Below are positions 44,098 to 52,836 of a stretch of 64,000 nt of DNA, piece after piece. The DNA comes from Robertmurraya massiliosenegalensis JC6. GTDB taxonomy: Bacteria; Bacillota; Bacilli; Bacillales; Cytobacillaceae. The stretch lies in NCBI RefSeq assembly GCF_000311725.1, contig NZ_HE978514.1, positions 361,752-425,751 of the forward strand, in the 5' to 3' direction. Every line of letters begins with the position of its first letter. The first letter of the stretch is position 1. Below the pieces are notes generated by a model, which was not told where the DNA came from, ran no database searches, and worked only from the letters and a program-made list of their open reading frames with translations. Position numbers and translations under genes: made by a program.

Positions 44098-44151
44098 TTC
44101 TCTTCCCTCCTTCAACAGGCACTCAAGATCATTTAACTAGCTCCAATCTAT

Positions 44152-44571
44152 TTAGAAAAATAATGAGTCAAGGGCATATTGACCTGGTCCAATTAAAGCA
44201 ATACCAACGGAAACGGCTATTAACGTTAAGTTATACTCATATCCATTTGCTTGAGCCCATAATCCATTTGCACCATGTACCTTCACCACCGAAACAATCA
44301 TAGTTCCAGCAATCAAGATCCCTGATAAGGGGGTTAAAAGCCCGATAGCAAACATTATTCCTCCAACAAATTCTGCTAATCCTGCGAGTAGGGCCATCGT
44401 TACACCAGGCTTTATACCAATCGAATCAAACCAACCACCTGTTCCAGTTAAGCCATTGCCACCAAACCAGCCAAACAACTTTTGAGAACCATGTCCAATA
44501 AACAAAATTCCAATGACCAAACGAATGATTAATATCCCTATATCTACCACCTTACTACTCATTCCTTTCAA
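44152..44571 (-). CDS. DoxX-family membrane protein
   Basis: A 139-residue protein with four hydrophobic segments and the family features RLVIGILFIGHGSQKLFGWFGGNGLTGTGGWFDSIGIKPG and GGIMFAIGLLTPLSG. DoxX-like proteins often accompany quinone and aromatic oxidation genes, but their biochemical role is poorly defined. It lies between the hypothetical gene and maleylacetate reductase in the aromatic cluster. The exact start is uncertain: TTG at 44571 or an ATG three codons later. Confidence 0.88.
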   Translation of the reverse strand: MKGMSSKVVDIGILIIRLVIGILFIGHGSQKLFGWFGGNGLTGTGGWFDSIGIKPGVTMALLAGLAEFVGGIMFAIGLLTPLSGILIAGTMIVSVVKVHGANGLWAQANGYEYNLTLIAVSVGIALIGPGQYALDSLFF

Positions 44572-44592
44572 TGTTCTATTTGATTTTATAGA

Positions 44593-44622
44593 TCAATAGC
44601 AACAATGTTTGAAAAAAGAGCC
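44593..44622. repeat. Dispersed repeat B, short copy
   Basis: ATAGCAACAATGTTTGAAAA plus AAGAGCC matches the 3' core of the 42.9-kb copy. It sits between two genes of the aromatic cluster. Confidence 0.55.
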
Positions 44623-44626
44623 TTAA

Positions 44627-44923
44627 TTAAATATTCCCCTCATAGCTAGAGGCATTTTTCATCACTGCTGTATAGCAGTATTGTTGTAGTTTTATCGTTA
44701 AACCTCCACTTCCAAACTTCAAACGTGGATTTTTGGGCTCTGTAAGAGATTCGAGAAAAATTAATATATTTCTACGGCGCACTAGAATATCCACGAGCCC
44801 ATTTTTGTAAAACCAAAGATCAATCGTATTATAAACACCTCTATTCACCCCATATTTACGAATACAGAATTGAATAAAGGAAAAATCCGCTAAATGAATG
44901 ATGTCATTCGTGATTGAAACCAT
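44627..44923 (-). CDS. Hypothetical protein, 98 residues
   Basis: I do not recognise a family. The reading frame has a very good ribosome binding site (GAAGGGGGGAGTTAA) before its ATG and lies in line with its neighbours, 60 bp after the FMN reductase gene, so it is probably real. It is basic and aromatic-rich (FIQFCIRKYGVNRGVYNTIDLW, VDILVRRRNILIFLESL), without a signal peptide or clear membrane segment. A repeat B copy lies just beyond its stop codon. Confidence 0.5.
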   Translation of the reverse strand: MVSITNDIIHLADFSFIQFCIRKYGVNRGVYNTIDLWFYKNGLVDILVRRRNILIFLESLTEPKNPRLKFGSGGLTIKLQQYCYTAVMKNASSYEGNI

Positions 44924-44983
44924 TTAACTCCCCCCTTCACCGGATAAACGTTTTCAATTCACATTTGAAAATAAATGATGAGG

Positions 44984-45547
44984 TTAGTTCCTTCCTTCTG
45001 CTATTGTTTCAGACGTTGTCTTTAAAGATTTCTGCATGAACACAACTTCATTTGCTAACTTTGAGATACGCTTTAATACATCCACATCGACCAAATTATT
45101 TTCAAAAAAATGATTTTTATGAGCATAAACATAGCTTGGTGCTGTATATGCTCGTAAATATCCTGCGATCGGTTTTAATTGATTTTCTATGACTAAATAA
45201 TGTTGATATGTGCCCCCAGTTGCAACAAATCCCATTACTTTATTACGAAAGACACTTGGCTCCACTAAATCAAATAAATTTTTCAGCACGCCTGTGATAG
45301 ATCCTTGGAAAATAGGTGTTCCGATAATATAAAAATCAGCTGCTGCAATTAAGTCTATGACTTTTTTTGTATCCCCAGTATAAGCAGCCGGAACACGACC
45401 ATCACAGAACTGCACATCAAACTTTTTCATATCCAGTAACTCTACCTTAATATCTGGATGATTACACTGTATTTCTTCAAGTGTTTTTTTTACAATCGTA
45501 AGTGTTTTTGATCCAGTTATGGTTCCCGAAATGCCGAGTAATCTCAT
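44984..45547 (-). CDS. NAD(P)H-dependent FMN reductase (SsuE/MsuE-like flavodoxin fold)
   Basis: Supplies reduced FMN to two-component monooxygenases. The 187 residues start RLLGISGTITGSKTLTIVKKTLE, the phosphate-binding loop of the family. AADFYIIGTPIFQGSITGVLKNLFDL and KVMGFVATGGTYQHYLVIENQLKP follow, as in SsuE-type reductases. The luciferase-like monooxygenase at 46482-47723 in the same cluster is the obvious partner (inference). A terminator-like hairpin separates it from the upstream hydrolase gene, so expression may be partly uncoupled. Confidence 0.88.
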   Translation of the reverse strand: MRLLGISGTITGSKTLTIVKKTLEEIQCNHPDIKVELLDMKKFDVQFCDGRVPAAYTGDTKKVIDLIAAADFYIIGTPIFQGSITGVLKNLFDLVEPSVFRNKVMGFVATGGTYQHYLVIENQLKPIAGYLRAYTAPSYVYAHKNHFFENNLVDVDVLKRISKLANEVVFMQKSLKTTSETIAEGRN

Positions 45548-45571
45548 GTATATCCACTCCGAATCGATATT

Positions 45572-45631
45572 AAAAAGAAGGTAGACTCGTTCAAGTACAT
45601 TTCACTCACGAATGAACCAACCTTCTTTTTT
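45572..45631. terminator. Internal terminator-like hairpin in the aromatic cluster
   Basis: AAAAAGAAGGT (45572-45582) pairs with ACCTTCTTTTTT around an extended arm with further pairing (TTCA/TGAA). It can act in both directions. It lies between the alpha/beta hydrolase and FMN reductase genes and could lower expression of the distal genes. Confidence 0.6.
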
Positions 45632-45641
45632 CTAAACAAAG

Positions 45642-46454
45642 TTATTTATTTGCTACAGGTGTTGAAGAAAGGAACTTAATTGTTGTATTTAATACGTCTT
45701 CTAATTTTTCGGCCTGCGGGTAATGAGAAGTATTCTCTATAATTTCTACTCTTGAGCCTGGGATTTTTTTATGAAACTCATACGCATAATCAACAGGAAC
45801 AAGCCCATCTTTGTCTCCCCAAATAATGCATGTGTTCGCAGTAAGTCTATGAATTCTACGCTTTAGTCCTTTTTCAGGGATTGGCCACATATACCGACCA
45901 GCTTCCGTTAAAGCTATAAGGTTCTCTACGATCGCTTCAATTCTTTGTTCTTCATCCTCTGGCAAAGTTGAAAAGGCTTTAGCAGCTTCACAATTAACAT
46001 CAGCAAACATTTTAGTTAATAATACATCCGGTGTATTAACTAATGAGAACACGTCTGTCACCGGAGTTTCGTCAATCCATAGGCCTACCGGACAAATAAG
46101 AACTAGGTTTTTAACCCTCTTTGGATCAGTTGATGCCAGTTCTGCAGCAAGCATCCCCCCAAAAGAATGCCCAATCACATTCACCGACTCAAGTCCAAGT
46201 ACGTCAAATAGCTCATAATAATAAAGGACTAAATCCCACCAACCTTGCAACTGGTCATTTCCTGTAGATCCACCGTGACCAGGAATAAAAGGAGCATACA
46301 CTTTGTAATGCTTAGATAACTCTTCTAAATATGGATCCCAAACATTTCCACCTGCTCCATGAAGAAATACTACAGGTTGCCCTTCGCCCTTTATAAGAAC
46401 CTTGGCAGTTATGTTATCTCTTACCGTGATCGTCTCTATTTTTGGTGAAGACAT
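45642..46454 (-). CDS. Alpha/beta hydrolase of the aromatic cluster
   Basis: A 270-residue alpha/beta-fold hydrolase: oxyanion region FLHGAGGNVWDPYLEEL, nucleophile elbow VIGHSFGGMLAAEL (Ser near 99), acid in IIWGDKDGLVPVDYA and His in ENTSHYPQAEKLEDV. This catalytic set is complete. Family members cleave C-C bonds of ring-fission products, esters or lactones. The position between an LLM monooxygenase and its reductase suggests hydrolysis of a product of that oxidation, for example an ester from Baeyer-Villiger chemistry; this is inference. AAGGAGG precedes the ATG. Confidence 0.88.
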   Translation of the reverse strand: MSSPKIETITVRDNITAKVLIKGEGQPVVFLHGAGGNVWDPYLEELSKHYKVYAPFIPGHGGSTGNDQLQGWWDLVLYYYELFDVLGLESVNVIGHSFGGMLAAELASTDPKRVKNLVLICPVGLWIDETPVTDVFSLVNTPDVLLTKMFADVNCEAAKAFSTLPEDEEQRIEAIVENLIALTEAGRYMWPIPEKGLKRRIHRLTANTCIIWGDKDGLVPVDYAYEFHKKIPGSRVEIIENTSHYPQAEKLEDVLNTTIKFLSSTPVANK

Positions 46455-46481
46455 ACTTTCACTCCTCCTTAGTCAAAGCTT

Positions 46482-47723
46482 TTATTTCATTACCTCTTTG
46501 TTTTTATTCAATTGAATTTCTGGCCAATTCGTAACAGGCCATTGCTCATCCCACATATCACGTAAATGAGGCATAACTTCTTTCGCCATTAATTCAATAT
46601 TTTTACAAGCTAATTCATGTGGCATTGATCCATGATTCAATAAAGCAATGATGTTCCCCACATGCAGTTTTTTAGAAGCCTCTTTAAGTTGGTCACGCAC
46701 ACTCTCTGGCGAACCAGCTATAATAAATCCTTGCTCAATTAGCTGTTGCCAATTTAATCCTTTTCTTAACTGTGCTCCGGCTCCTTCTGAACCATACTGA
46801 CTCCTCATCCCAGCTGCAACGCTTCTTGGAGAACGATAACCTGGAGCCTCTGCATATCTTGGCGATACATGAAATGATTTTTCAAAGAAGTAATTGATGT
46901 GCTCCTCATACTCTTCCTGAGCCTTTGCGTCTGTCTCTGAGATACAAATTAATTGAACAAAGGAGGTTTTATATGGATTCATATCGTAGCCTTTTTCTAA
47001 GCGTCTCGCCCAAAATTTATCAAATTTGTCTTGGGCAAACTTATGCCCATAAAAGCTTAGATAAGAATAGTTATAATCATTTTCTGCAACCCAATCCCAA
47101 GTCTCAATGCTCGCCCCACCACCTGGAATCCAGATGGGTGGATGTGGACTTTGGTGCGTACGTGGCCAAACATTTACATAACGGAGTTGGTTGTATTTCC
47201 CGTTGAAATGGAACACCTCATCCGTTGTCCATGCTTTTTTAATTAGATCATGTGCCTCATAATATCGTGGCCTTAACTCTGCCGGGGAAACGCCGTATGC
47301 ATAGTTGGTATCCATCGACGTTCCAACAGGAAAACCTGCAATTAAGCGCCCACCCGTAATCACATCTAACATCCCAAATTCTTCTGCCACACGAATTGGA
47401 GGATTATAAAGCGCCAAACTATTTCCCAATATAAGAAGACATGCCTTCTCAGAATCTTTCACCTTTCTAGCAAGTGTTCCTGCAATGATATTCGGCGATG
47501 GCATCATCCCATATCCATTACTATGATGCTCATTCACTCCAACTGCATCAAAACCTAAATCGATGGCCAGTTCATACTGTTCAATATAATCGTTATACAT
47601 TTCATGGCCCTTTACAGGATCATATAATGTTCTTGGTATAGAGATGTATACGCTTTCATAATCCTTTTCAAAATTCTCAGGTAAATCACGATATGGCATT
47701 AGGTTCATAAAGATAAATTTCAC
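46482..47723 (-). CDS. LLM-class flavin-dependent monooxygenase
   Basis: A luciferase-like, FMNH2-using monooxygenase of about 413 residues. Typical pieces: DLGFDAVGVNEHHSNGYGMMPSPNIIAGTLAR (the EHH motif), RVAEEFGMLDVITGGRLIAGFPVGTSMDTNYAYG and HPPIWIPGGGASIETWDW, then IIAGSPESVRDQL near the end. Two-component enzymes of this type include type II Baeyer-Villiger, dibenzothiophene and RutA-type oxygenases. The FMN reductase in the cluster is the likely partner. It starts at GTG 47723, 7 bases after GAGGAGGG; the upstream codons are the ribosome binding site. The substrate is unknown. Confidence 0.9.
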   Translation of the reverse strand: MKFIFMNLMPYRDLPENFEKDYESVYISIPRTLYDPVKGHEMYNDYIEQYELAIDLGFDAVGVNEHHSNGYGMMPSPNIIAGTLARKVKDSEKACLLILGNSLALYNPPIRVAEEFGMLDVITGGRLIAGFPVGTSMDTNYAYGVSPAELRPRYYEAHDLIKKAWTTDEVFHFNGKYNQLRYVNVWPRTHQSPHPPIWIPGGGASIETWDWVAENDYNYSYLSFYGHKFAQDKFDKFWARRLEKGYDMNPYKTSFVQLICISETDAKAQEEYEEHINYFFEKSFHVSPRYAEAPGYRSPRSVAAGMRSQYGSEGAGAQLRKGLNWQQLIEQGFIIAGSPESVRDQLKEASKKLHVGNIIALLNHGSMPHELACKNIELMAKEVMPHLRDMWDEQWPVTNWPEIQLNKNKEVMK

Positions 47724-47767
47724 TAGATTTCCCTCCTCAGCTTTACATACCATTAAATATAAATATT

Positions 47768-48751
47768 CTATTTATTAATCTTCTGAATTTGAGGATTTAC
47801 CACTGGTTCAAGATAATCAAAAATTTCTTCCTTTTCATCTAGTTTCCAAGGTGGTAACAATAAAGTAGAACCTAAGTCTTCGATAGATTCATCGATTGCT
47901 AGGCCAATATCTGAGGTGGAAAACTCACATAAAATACCACCAGGTGATCTTACATAACAGGAGTGAAAGTAATGACGGTCTTTAATTTCCGAAATATCTG
48001 TGTACCCAAGGCCTTCAATAAAATGTCTTACTTTATTCATTTCTTCATCATCCGCAACAGCGAAGGCAACGTGATGGACAATACCTGCACCATTAATCCA
48101 ACTCCCTTGTGGAAGATCTGGCTCATGTTTAAAATTGATAGTTTTCGCTGCTCCGCCCTCATTTATTTCTAATTGATAGTATTGACCATCCTGCCCTGTT
48201 AGCCTGAATCCCATAGGTCCCGTGAAGAATCGCATTTGTTCATCCACTTCACGAATAGACATGGTTACACTATGGAATCCTTTGACAGCATACTCTTCTG
48301 ATATTTCCTCTGATATATATGCTTCTCTTTGATCATTTGGATCTTCTACCAGTTCAAAACCTAATCCACATGGATGGAAAAATGATAGACGTTTTTGTCC
48401 AAATCTTTCTTCGATTTCTCCATGTTCAACATTCTTTTGCTCAAAACGATTCTTCCAAAAATCTAATGATCCCTCTGGTACCGTGAAACCTGTTATACTA
48501 ATTTGTCCTGAGCCTCTTCTTCCATAAACCCCAGATTGTTTAAATGGAAACGATGTCATAATTGTTCCAATTTCAGCTTTTTGGTTCCCATAATAGAAAT
48601 GATAAATTGGTACGTCGCCATCCATTAATACGGTTTGCTTGACTAAGCGCTGTCCTACAATGGTTGCAAAGAAATCAACGTCTTCCTGTGCACCTTCCAC
48701 TCCAGCAGTCACGTGATGAATACCTCGAATAATCCCACTTAAATTTTCCAT
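47768..48751 (-). CDS. Ring-cleaving (hydroquinone-type) dioxygenase, PcpA/LinE/MhqO family
   Basis: A two-module vicinal-oxygen-chelate Fe(II) dioxygenase, 327 residues. Metal ligands correspond to His12/13 in GIHHVTAG, His226/227 in GIVHHVAFAV and Glu276 in LCEFSTS. Arg259 and Tyr266 occupy the second-sphere positions known in PcpA. PcpA and LinE cleave (chloro)hydroquinones between C1 and C2 towards maleylacetate, and B. subtilis MhqO belongs to the same family. It is the first gene of the minus-strand aromatic operon, with an upstream heptamer-repeat promoter. A following maleylacetate reductase supports the assignment. Confidence 0.9.
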   Translation of the reverse strand: MENLSGIIRGIHHVTAGVEGAQEDVDFFATIVGQRLVKQTVLMDGDVPIYHFYYGNQKAEIGTIMTSFPFKQSGVYGRRGSGQISITGFTVPEGSLDFWKNRFEQKNVEHGEIEERFGQKRLSFFHPCGLGFELVEDPNDQREAYISEEISEEYAVKGFHSVTMSIREVDEQMRFFTGPMGFRLTGQDGQYYQLEINEGGAAKTINFKHEPDLPQGSWINGAGIVHHVAFAVADDEEMNKVRHFIEGLGYTDISEIKDRHYFHSCYVRSPGGILCEFSTSDIGLAIDESIEDLGSTLLLPPWKLDEKEEIFDYLEPVVNPQIQKINK

Positions 48752-48814
48752 TTTTCTCCTCCTATGATTTAGGTTTAACTGGATTTACTCGTGTCCAATA
48801 AATCCATTAAAAAC

Positions 48815-48859
48815 ACTATAAAGAACTGAGCTAACTAAAATATTACATGCAACTTACAA
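48815..48859 (-). promoter_or_regulatory. Heptamer direct-repeat promoter of the dioxygenase operon
   Basis: On the minus strand TTGTAAG (48853-48859), ATGTAAT (48842-48848) and TAGTTAG (48831-48837) follow each other with an exact 11-bp period. TATAGT (48815-48820), a good -10, begins exactly 10 bases after the last heptamer. There is no good -35. SARP/BTAD activators bind such 11-bp-periodic heptamers just upstream of the -10. Confidence 0.65.
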
Positions 48860-48944
48860 TTATCCGAATTTTTAAATTATTATCTCAACTGAATTGATTT
48901 CACCATGTATAAGCCAAATTGATTGTAAGTCTTATCCATTTCTA

Positions 48945-48998
48945 TTGACATCTAACCAACTTACTTATACTATTTATAGTGACATGTAAGCGCATTCA
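48945..48998 (+). promoter_or_regulatory. Promoter of the BTAD regulator with a candidate cre site
   Basis: TTGACA (48945-48950) and TACTAT (48968-48973) are 17 bases apart, a good SigA promoter. TGTAAGCGCATTCA (48985-48998) matches the CcpA cre consensus TGWAANCGNTNWCA except at one fixed position. It lies just after the predicted start, where CcpA would block transcription. Cross-regulation by carbon source is inferred. Confidence 0.6.
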
Positions 48999-49180
48999 AA
49001 TTTAGGATAAAGAGCACTAATCAACTAAATTTTTTATACTTACAACTAACCTCCTATCGATAAAACATCTCTCCTATTTTTGTTATCCCTATTGAAATAA
49101 ATCTAAGAACTTAAAATGAGTTGAATGATCATGTAATTTGATACAATGTTTTGACTTACGTTAAGAGGGAGGAATAAAAT

Positions 49181-52018
49181 GTGGAATTTCTCGAATCCAA
49201 ACTAAGAGTCCCTTATTACACACCATATCTAGTAAGAGAACGACTATTTTACTTACTGGAAAACAACTTAGACCGTTCTCTAATATGTCTAACAAGTGAG
49301 GGTGGGTATGGGAAAACAACCTTGATATCAAGCTTTATCGTAGAAAATGATATTCCAGCAATATGGTACCAGCTATCTCACCTGGACAGCGACCCTCAAA
49401 TTTTTATATCCTATTTTAAAACCGCCATATTAAGGCATATTTCAGTCGACTATAACGTATATGATGCTCCAATAGAAAATGTTGACATGGAACTCAGAAA
49501 CATATCTACGATTCTCTCTACCTGGCCAAAAAAATTGATTATTGTTTTGGATAACTATCAGTCTATTAATGAATGTGAAGAAATTGAAGGTATTTTAACT
49601 GTGCTTATTAAGCACGCATCTCCCCATGTAACATTTATCATTACAAGTCGGATTAGGCCAAATTTAAAGCTGGTCCAATTAAAGCTCCAAAATCGCTTGC
49701 TTGAATTAGGAACTTGCCAATTGTCTTTTACAAAAGAAGAAATTGAACAGTTCTTTGTCCAGTTACACCATATCAGTCTACAAAATGATGAAATCGAGTT
49801 GATTTACAATAAAACGGGAGGATGGGCTGCGAGTCTACAGCTTCTAAAAGATTTAATTAAAGATGTGAATACTTCAGAACGTCCTTTTTTTTGGATTAAG
49901 TTTAGGGGCACACCTGATATTTATGATTACTTAGCATCAGAAATCCTTGCTTCTCAAACAGAAGAAATTAAAACATTTCTTTATAAGACTTGCTTATTTA
50001 CCGAACTGAATGCTGATACGATCAATCAATACCTCAATATTACCAATTCAGAACAGATACTTAACCACCTATTAGAAAACCATCTATTTATCTATAAAAA
50101 TGATGTTGGAACAATTAAGTACCATACGATTTTTCGTGCTTTTTTACACAATAAATTATCTGAATATTTTATAAAATCAGATATAATTGGTTTTCATCGC
50201 CGTATTTCGCATATTTACGAACAAAAGAGAGAGCATTTTCTTGCTTTTACCCACGCTCTTGCAGGCATGGATTACTTACTCGGGGCAAAACTAATGACCA
50301 ATATGAGAAGACAGTACGAATCTTCACAGTTTTTAACCTTGATAGATGGATTATTAGAGGAGATTTCATCAGAAGGCTTTTCTGCTTCAAGCATCATGCT
50401 TTACCTAATAAGATGTATGCCCTTAGAAATAAGTAAAGATTTAATTCCACTATTACAAAAGAAAATTGATGATACGAAACAAATAAATTCACTATTGCTC
50501 GCAGATCTTCAACATCTATTGGCGGGATTAAACTTTTATACAGGAGATATCGAAAGGTCGGAACAGCTTTGTAGCGATTCTCTTTTACACTCTATAAAAA
50601 ATAAGGATCATGAATTAATTTCGATTAATCTTTCACTTAGGGCACTAATATCTTTGTACAAAGGTCAATTGGATAAAGCGATCCAGTTCTCAAAACAAGC
50701 TTTATCATACCCAGACAAAAACGGAAACTTTCATCCTCACCATATGGCAACATGGATTCTTTCAGAAGTATTTCTAGAACAAAACGAGCTATCAAAAGGG
50801 GAACATTTATTGACAGAGACATTAAAACTGTCTGGTCAGCGCTATGATTGTTCGATTATTTACCCTTATTGTTCAATGGGAAAGTATTATCGTTTAAAGG
50901 GAGATTATCAAGAATCCTTAAATTGGATAAGAAAGGCAGAGTCTATCGCTCTAGAATTTAATATTGAATATGATCTTGGATGGATCTATTATCAACTTGC
51001 GCTCACTTATATGAAATTAAAAAATTTTCATGAAGCGGAAAGTTCTTTATCTAGATCTCTTTTATACCTAACTTATTCTGACTTCTTAAAATATCTGGTG
51101 AAAGCCTTACAAATTCAAGTATATCAAGAATTAGGAAATTCAATTCTTGCTGCAAAATTGCAAAAAGAAGTTGACCTTACCACCGAAGAAAAGAATTATT
51201 ATTGGTTGAAATTTGAAACGAGCTCAGAGGTCGATAATAAAATAAAGGTCAGCGAGAAAAGGTCTGGTGAGTACAAACTTTCTCTTCATACACTTGGGAA
51301 TTTTGAAATAAAATATGAGGATAAAATTATTTCGATAAAGAGAAAATCAAGCTTACAGATTTTACAATATTTTATTGCTAACCGTAACAAAAAGATTAGT
51401 AAAGACAGCCTTATCGATCAAGTTTTTCCAGATGGCACTTTTGAGTCTGTAAAAAACCAATTCTACGTGTCTTTATCTGATCTACGAAAATCGTTAGAAC
51501 CCACTATCAAAGCCAGAAGGGATTCCTCTTTTATTAAACGCCATATGGAACATTACTCTTTTTGCCTCGATGAGGTGTATTTAGATGTTGATGAATTCAC
51601 TCAACTGGTTGAACAAAGGAATGTCTTTACAGAAAACGATCGATTAAAACAATTGAAAAGAGCTGAAGCGCTCTATCAAGGAGATTTCTTTGAAGGATAT
51701 CCTTATCATGATTTTTTAGAGGAAGAGAGACATAAACTACGTTCCCTATTTTTATCCATCCTTCAGGAACTCGCAGATTTTCATTGGAAAAATGGCGAGT
51801 TTAAGGCTGGAATCGAGTATTATGAGAAACTCATCAAAAAAGATCCATATAATGAAACCATCTATGTAGAGTATATGGAGCGTTTACTAATAAAGAATTT
51901 TCCTTTACAGGCAAAAAAAGTATCCGAGCAGTATAAAAATTTTATAGAAAACGAACTTGGAATACCGGTTGGCGAGAAAGTTCAATCCCTTTTTCGGAAA
52001 TATACGCATTCATCGTGA
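49181..52018 (+). CDS. STAND ATPase-TPR-BTAD transcriptional activator, 945 residues
   Basis: A large MalT/SARP-like regulator. Residues about 1-300 are a STAND NTPase, with Walker A SEGGYGKTTLI (39-49), Walker B KKLIIVLDNY near 117 and ITSRIRPNLKLVQLKL. Residues about 400-690 are helical TPR-like repeats. From about 700, LHTLGNFEIKYEDKIISIKRKSSLQILQYF and NQFYVSLSDLRKSL form an OmpR-like winged helix, followed by a bacterial transcriptional activator domain to the end (GDFFEGYPYHDFLEEERHKLRSLFL, YEKLIKKDPYNETIYVEYMERL). Start GTG after GAGGGAGG. It sits between the dioxygenase operon and the CoA-transferase genes. Control of both through 11-bp-periodic heptamers is inferred. Confidence 0.9.
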   Translation: MEFLESKLRVPYYTPYLVRERLFYLLENNLDRSLICLTSEGGYGKTTLISSFIVENDIPAIWYQLSHLDSDPQIFISYFKTAILRHISVDYNVYDAPIENVDMELRNISTILSTWPKKLIIVLDNYQSINECEEIEGILTVLIKHASPHVTFIITSRIRPNLKLVQLKLQNRLLELGTCQLSFTKEEIEQFFVQLHHISLQNDEIELIYNKTGGWAASLQLLKDLIKDVNTSERPFFWIKFRGTPDIYDYLASEILASQTEEIKTFLYKTCLFTELNADTINQYLNITNSEQILNHLLENHLFIYKNDVGTIKYHTIFRAFLHNKLSEYFIKSDIIGFHRRISHIYEQKREHFLAFTHALAGMDYLLGAKLMTNMRRQYESSQFLTLIDGLLEEISSEGFSASSIMLYLIRCMPLEISKDLIPLLQKKIDDTKQINSLLLADLQHLLAGLNFYTGDIERSEQLCSDSLLHSIKNKDHELISINLSLRALISLYKGQLDKAIQFSKQALSYPDKNGNFHPHHMATWILSEVFLEQNELSKGEHLLTETLKLSGQRYDCSIIYPYCSMGKYYRLKGDYQESLNWIRKAESIALEFNIEYDLGWIYYQLALTYMKLKNFHEAESSLSRSLLYLTYSDFLKYLVKALQIQVYQELGNSILAAKLQKEVDLTTEEKNYYWLKFETSSEVDNKIKVSEKRSGEYKLSLHTLGNFEIKYEDKIISIKRKSSLQILQYFIANRNKKISKDSLIDQVFPDGTFESVKNQFYVSLSDLRKSLEPTIKARRDSSFIKRHMEHYSFCLDEVYLDVDEFTQLVEQRNVFTENDRLKQLKRAEALYQGDFFEGYPYHDFLEEERHKLRSLFLSILQELADFHWKNGEFKAGIEYYEKLIKKDPYNETIYVEYMERLLIKNFPLQAKKVSEQYKNFIENELGIPVGEKVQSLFRKYTHSS

Positions 52019-52095
52019 AATTAGCAAAAGATATTATTAAGTAGTACGAAGTGTTCTACCTTTTTTTATTTTCACTTCACTCCACCCATCATCAT

Positions 52096-52129
52096 TTGTA
52101 AGTATTTTGTAAGAATCATTCCTTAATAT
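52096..52129 (+). promoter_or_regulatory. Heptamer direct-repeat promoter of the CoA-transferase operon
   Basis: Two identical heptamers TTGTAAG (52096-52102 and 52107-52113) with an 11-bp period, then exactly 10 bases to the -10-like TAATAT (52124-52129). Same geometry as at 48815-48859 and 55057-55090. No -35 consensus. Confidence 0.65.
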
Positions 52130-52167
52130 TGAGATTATAAACAAGCGATGGATGGAGGAGAATCCTA

Positions 52168-52836
52168 TTGATTAATAAAATATATGAATCGATCGATGAT
52201 GCAGTAGCCGATATAGCTGATGGCAGCACGATATTATTTGGTGGTTTTGGTGGAGCGGGAGTAGCATACGAATTGATACTTGCCCTCTACAGACAAGGTG
52301 CAAAGGATATCTTCGGAGTCAGTAACAATCCTGGGTATGAGCATGAAGGCATTGCGAAGCTAATCTTACACGACCGTCTATCAAAACTAACATGCTCATT
52401 TCCTAATAACAAACAAAGCTATGTTTTTATCGAAAAATACAATCAGGGCAAAATTGGTCTCGAATTGATTCCTCAAGGAACATTTGCTGAACGAATCAGA
52501 GCTGGCGGAGCTGGTATTGAGGCTTTTTTTACGCCAACTGGGGTTGGAACAGATGTTGCAGTTGGGAAGGAGGAACGAGAAATTAACGGTATTTCTTGTA
52601 TTTTGGAACAGGCAATTCGAGGGGACTATGCGTTCATTAAGGCAAAGAAAGCAGACCGTTGGGGCAATCTGGTTTATAACAAATCAGGCCGTAACTTTAA
52701 TCCAGTTATGGCCATGGCAGGCAAAATAACGATCGCAGAAGTCGATGAGATCGTCGAAGTTGGAGAGTTGGATCCGGAGACGATCGTGACTCCTGGAATT
52801 TTTGTTCAGCGCGTGGTCAAAAGGAGTGGGTTATGA
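52168..52836 (+). CDS. 3-oxoacid (3-oxoadipate) CoA-transferase subunit A
   Basis: Class I CoA-transferase alpha subunit, 222 residues: GSTILFGGFGGAGVAYELILAL, ISNNPGYEHEGIAKLI-like region (here VSNNPGYEHEGIAKLILHDRLSKL), IPQGTFAERIRAGGAGIEAFFTPTGVGT and RADRWGNLVY-type motif ADRWGNLVYNKSGRNFNPVMAMA. It transfers CoA from an acyl-CoA such as succinyl-CoA to a 3-oxoacid. With a maleylacetate reductase nearby, 3-oxoadipate is the likely acceptor (inference); acetoacetate is the alternative. Start TTG after GGAGGAG. It overlaps subunit B by four bases. Confidence 0.9.
   Translation: MINKIYESIDDAVADIADGSTILFGGFGGAGVAYELILALYRQGAKDIFGVSNNPGYEHEGIAKLILHDRLSKLTCSFPNNKQSYVFIEKYNQGKIGLELIPQGTFAERIRAGGAGIEAFFTPTGVGTDVAVGKEEREINGISCILEQAIRGDYAFIKAKKADRWGNLVYNKSGRNFNPVMAMAGKITIAEVDEIVEVGELDPETIVTPGIFVQRVVKRSGL

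Noticed and set aside
47768-48751. Dioxygenase considered as a plain glyoxalase or resistance protein
   Set aside because: Two VOC modules, the metal ligands and the second-sphere residues agree with PcpA/LinE, and a maleylacetate reductase is in the same cluster.
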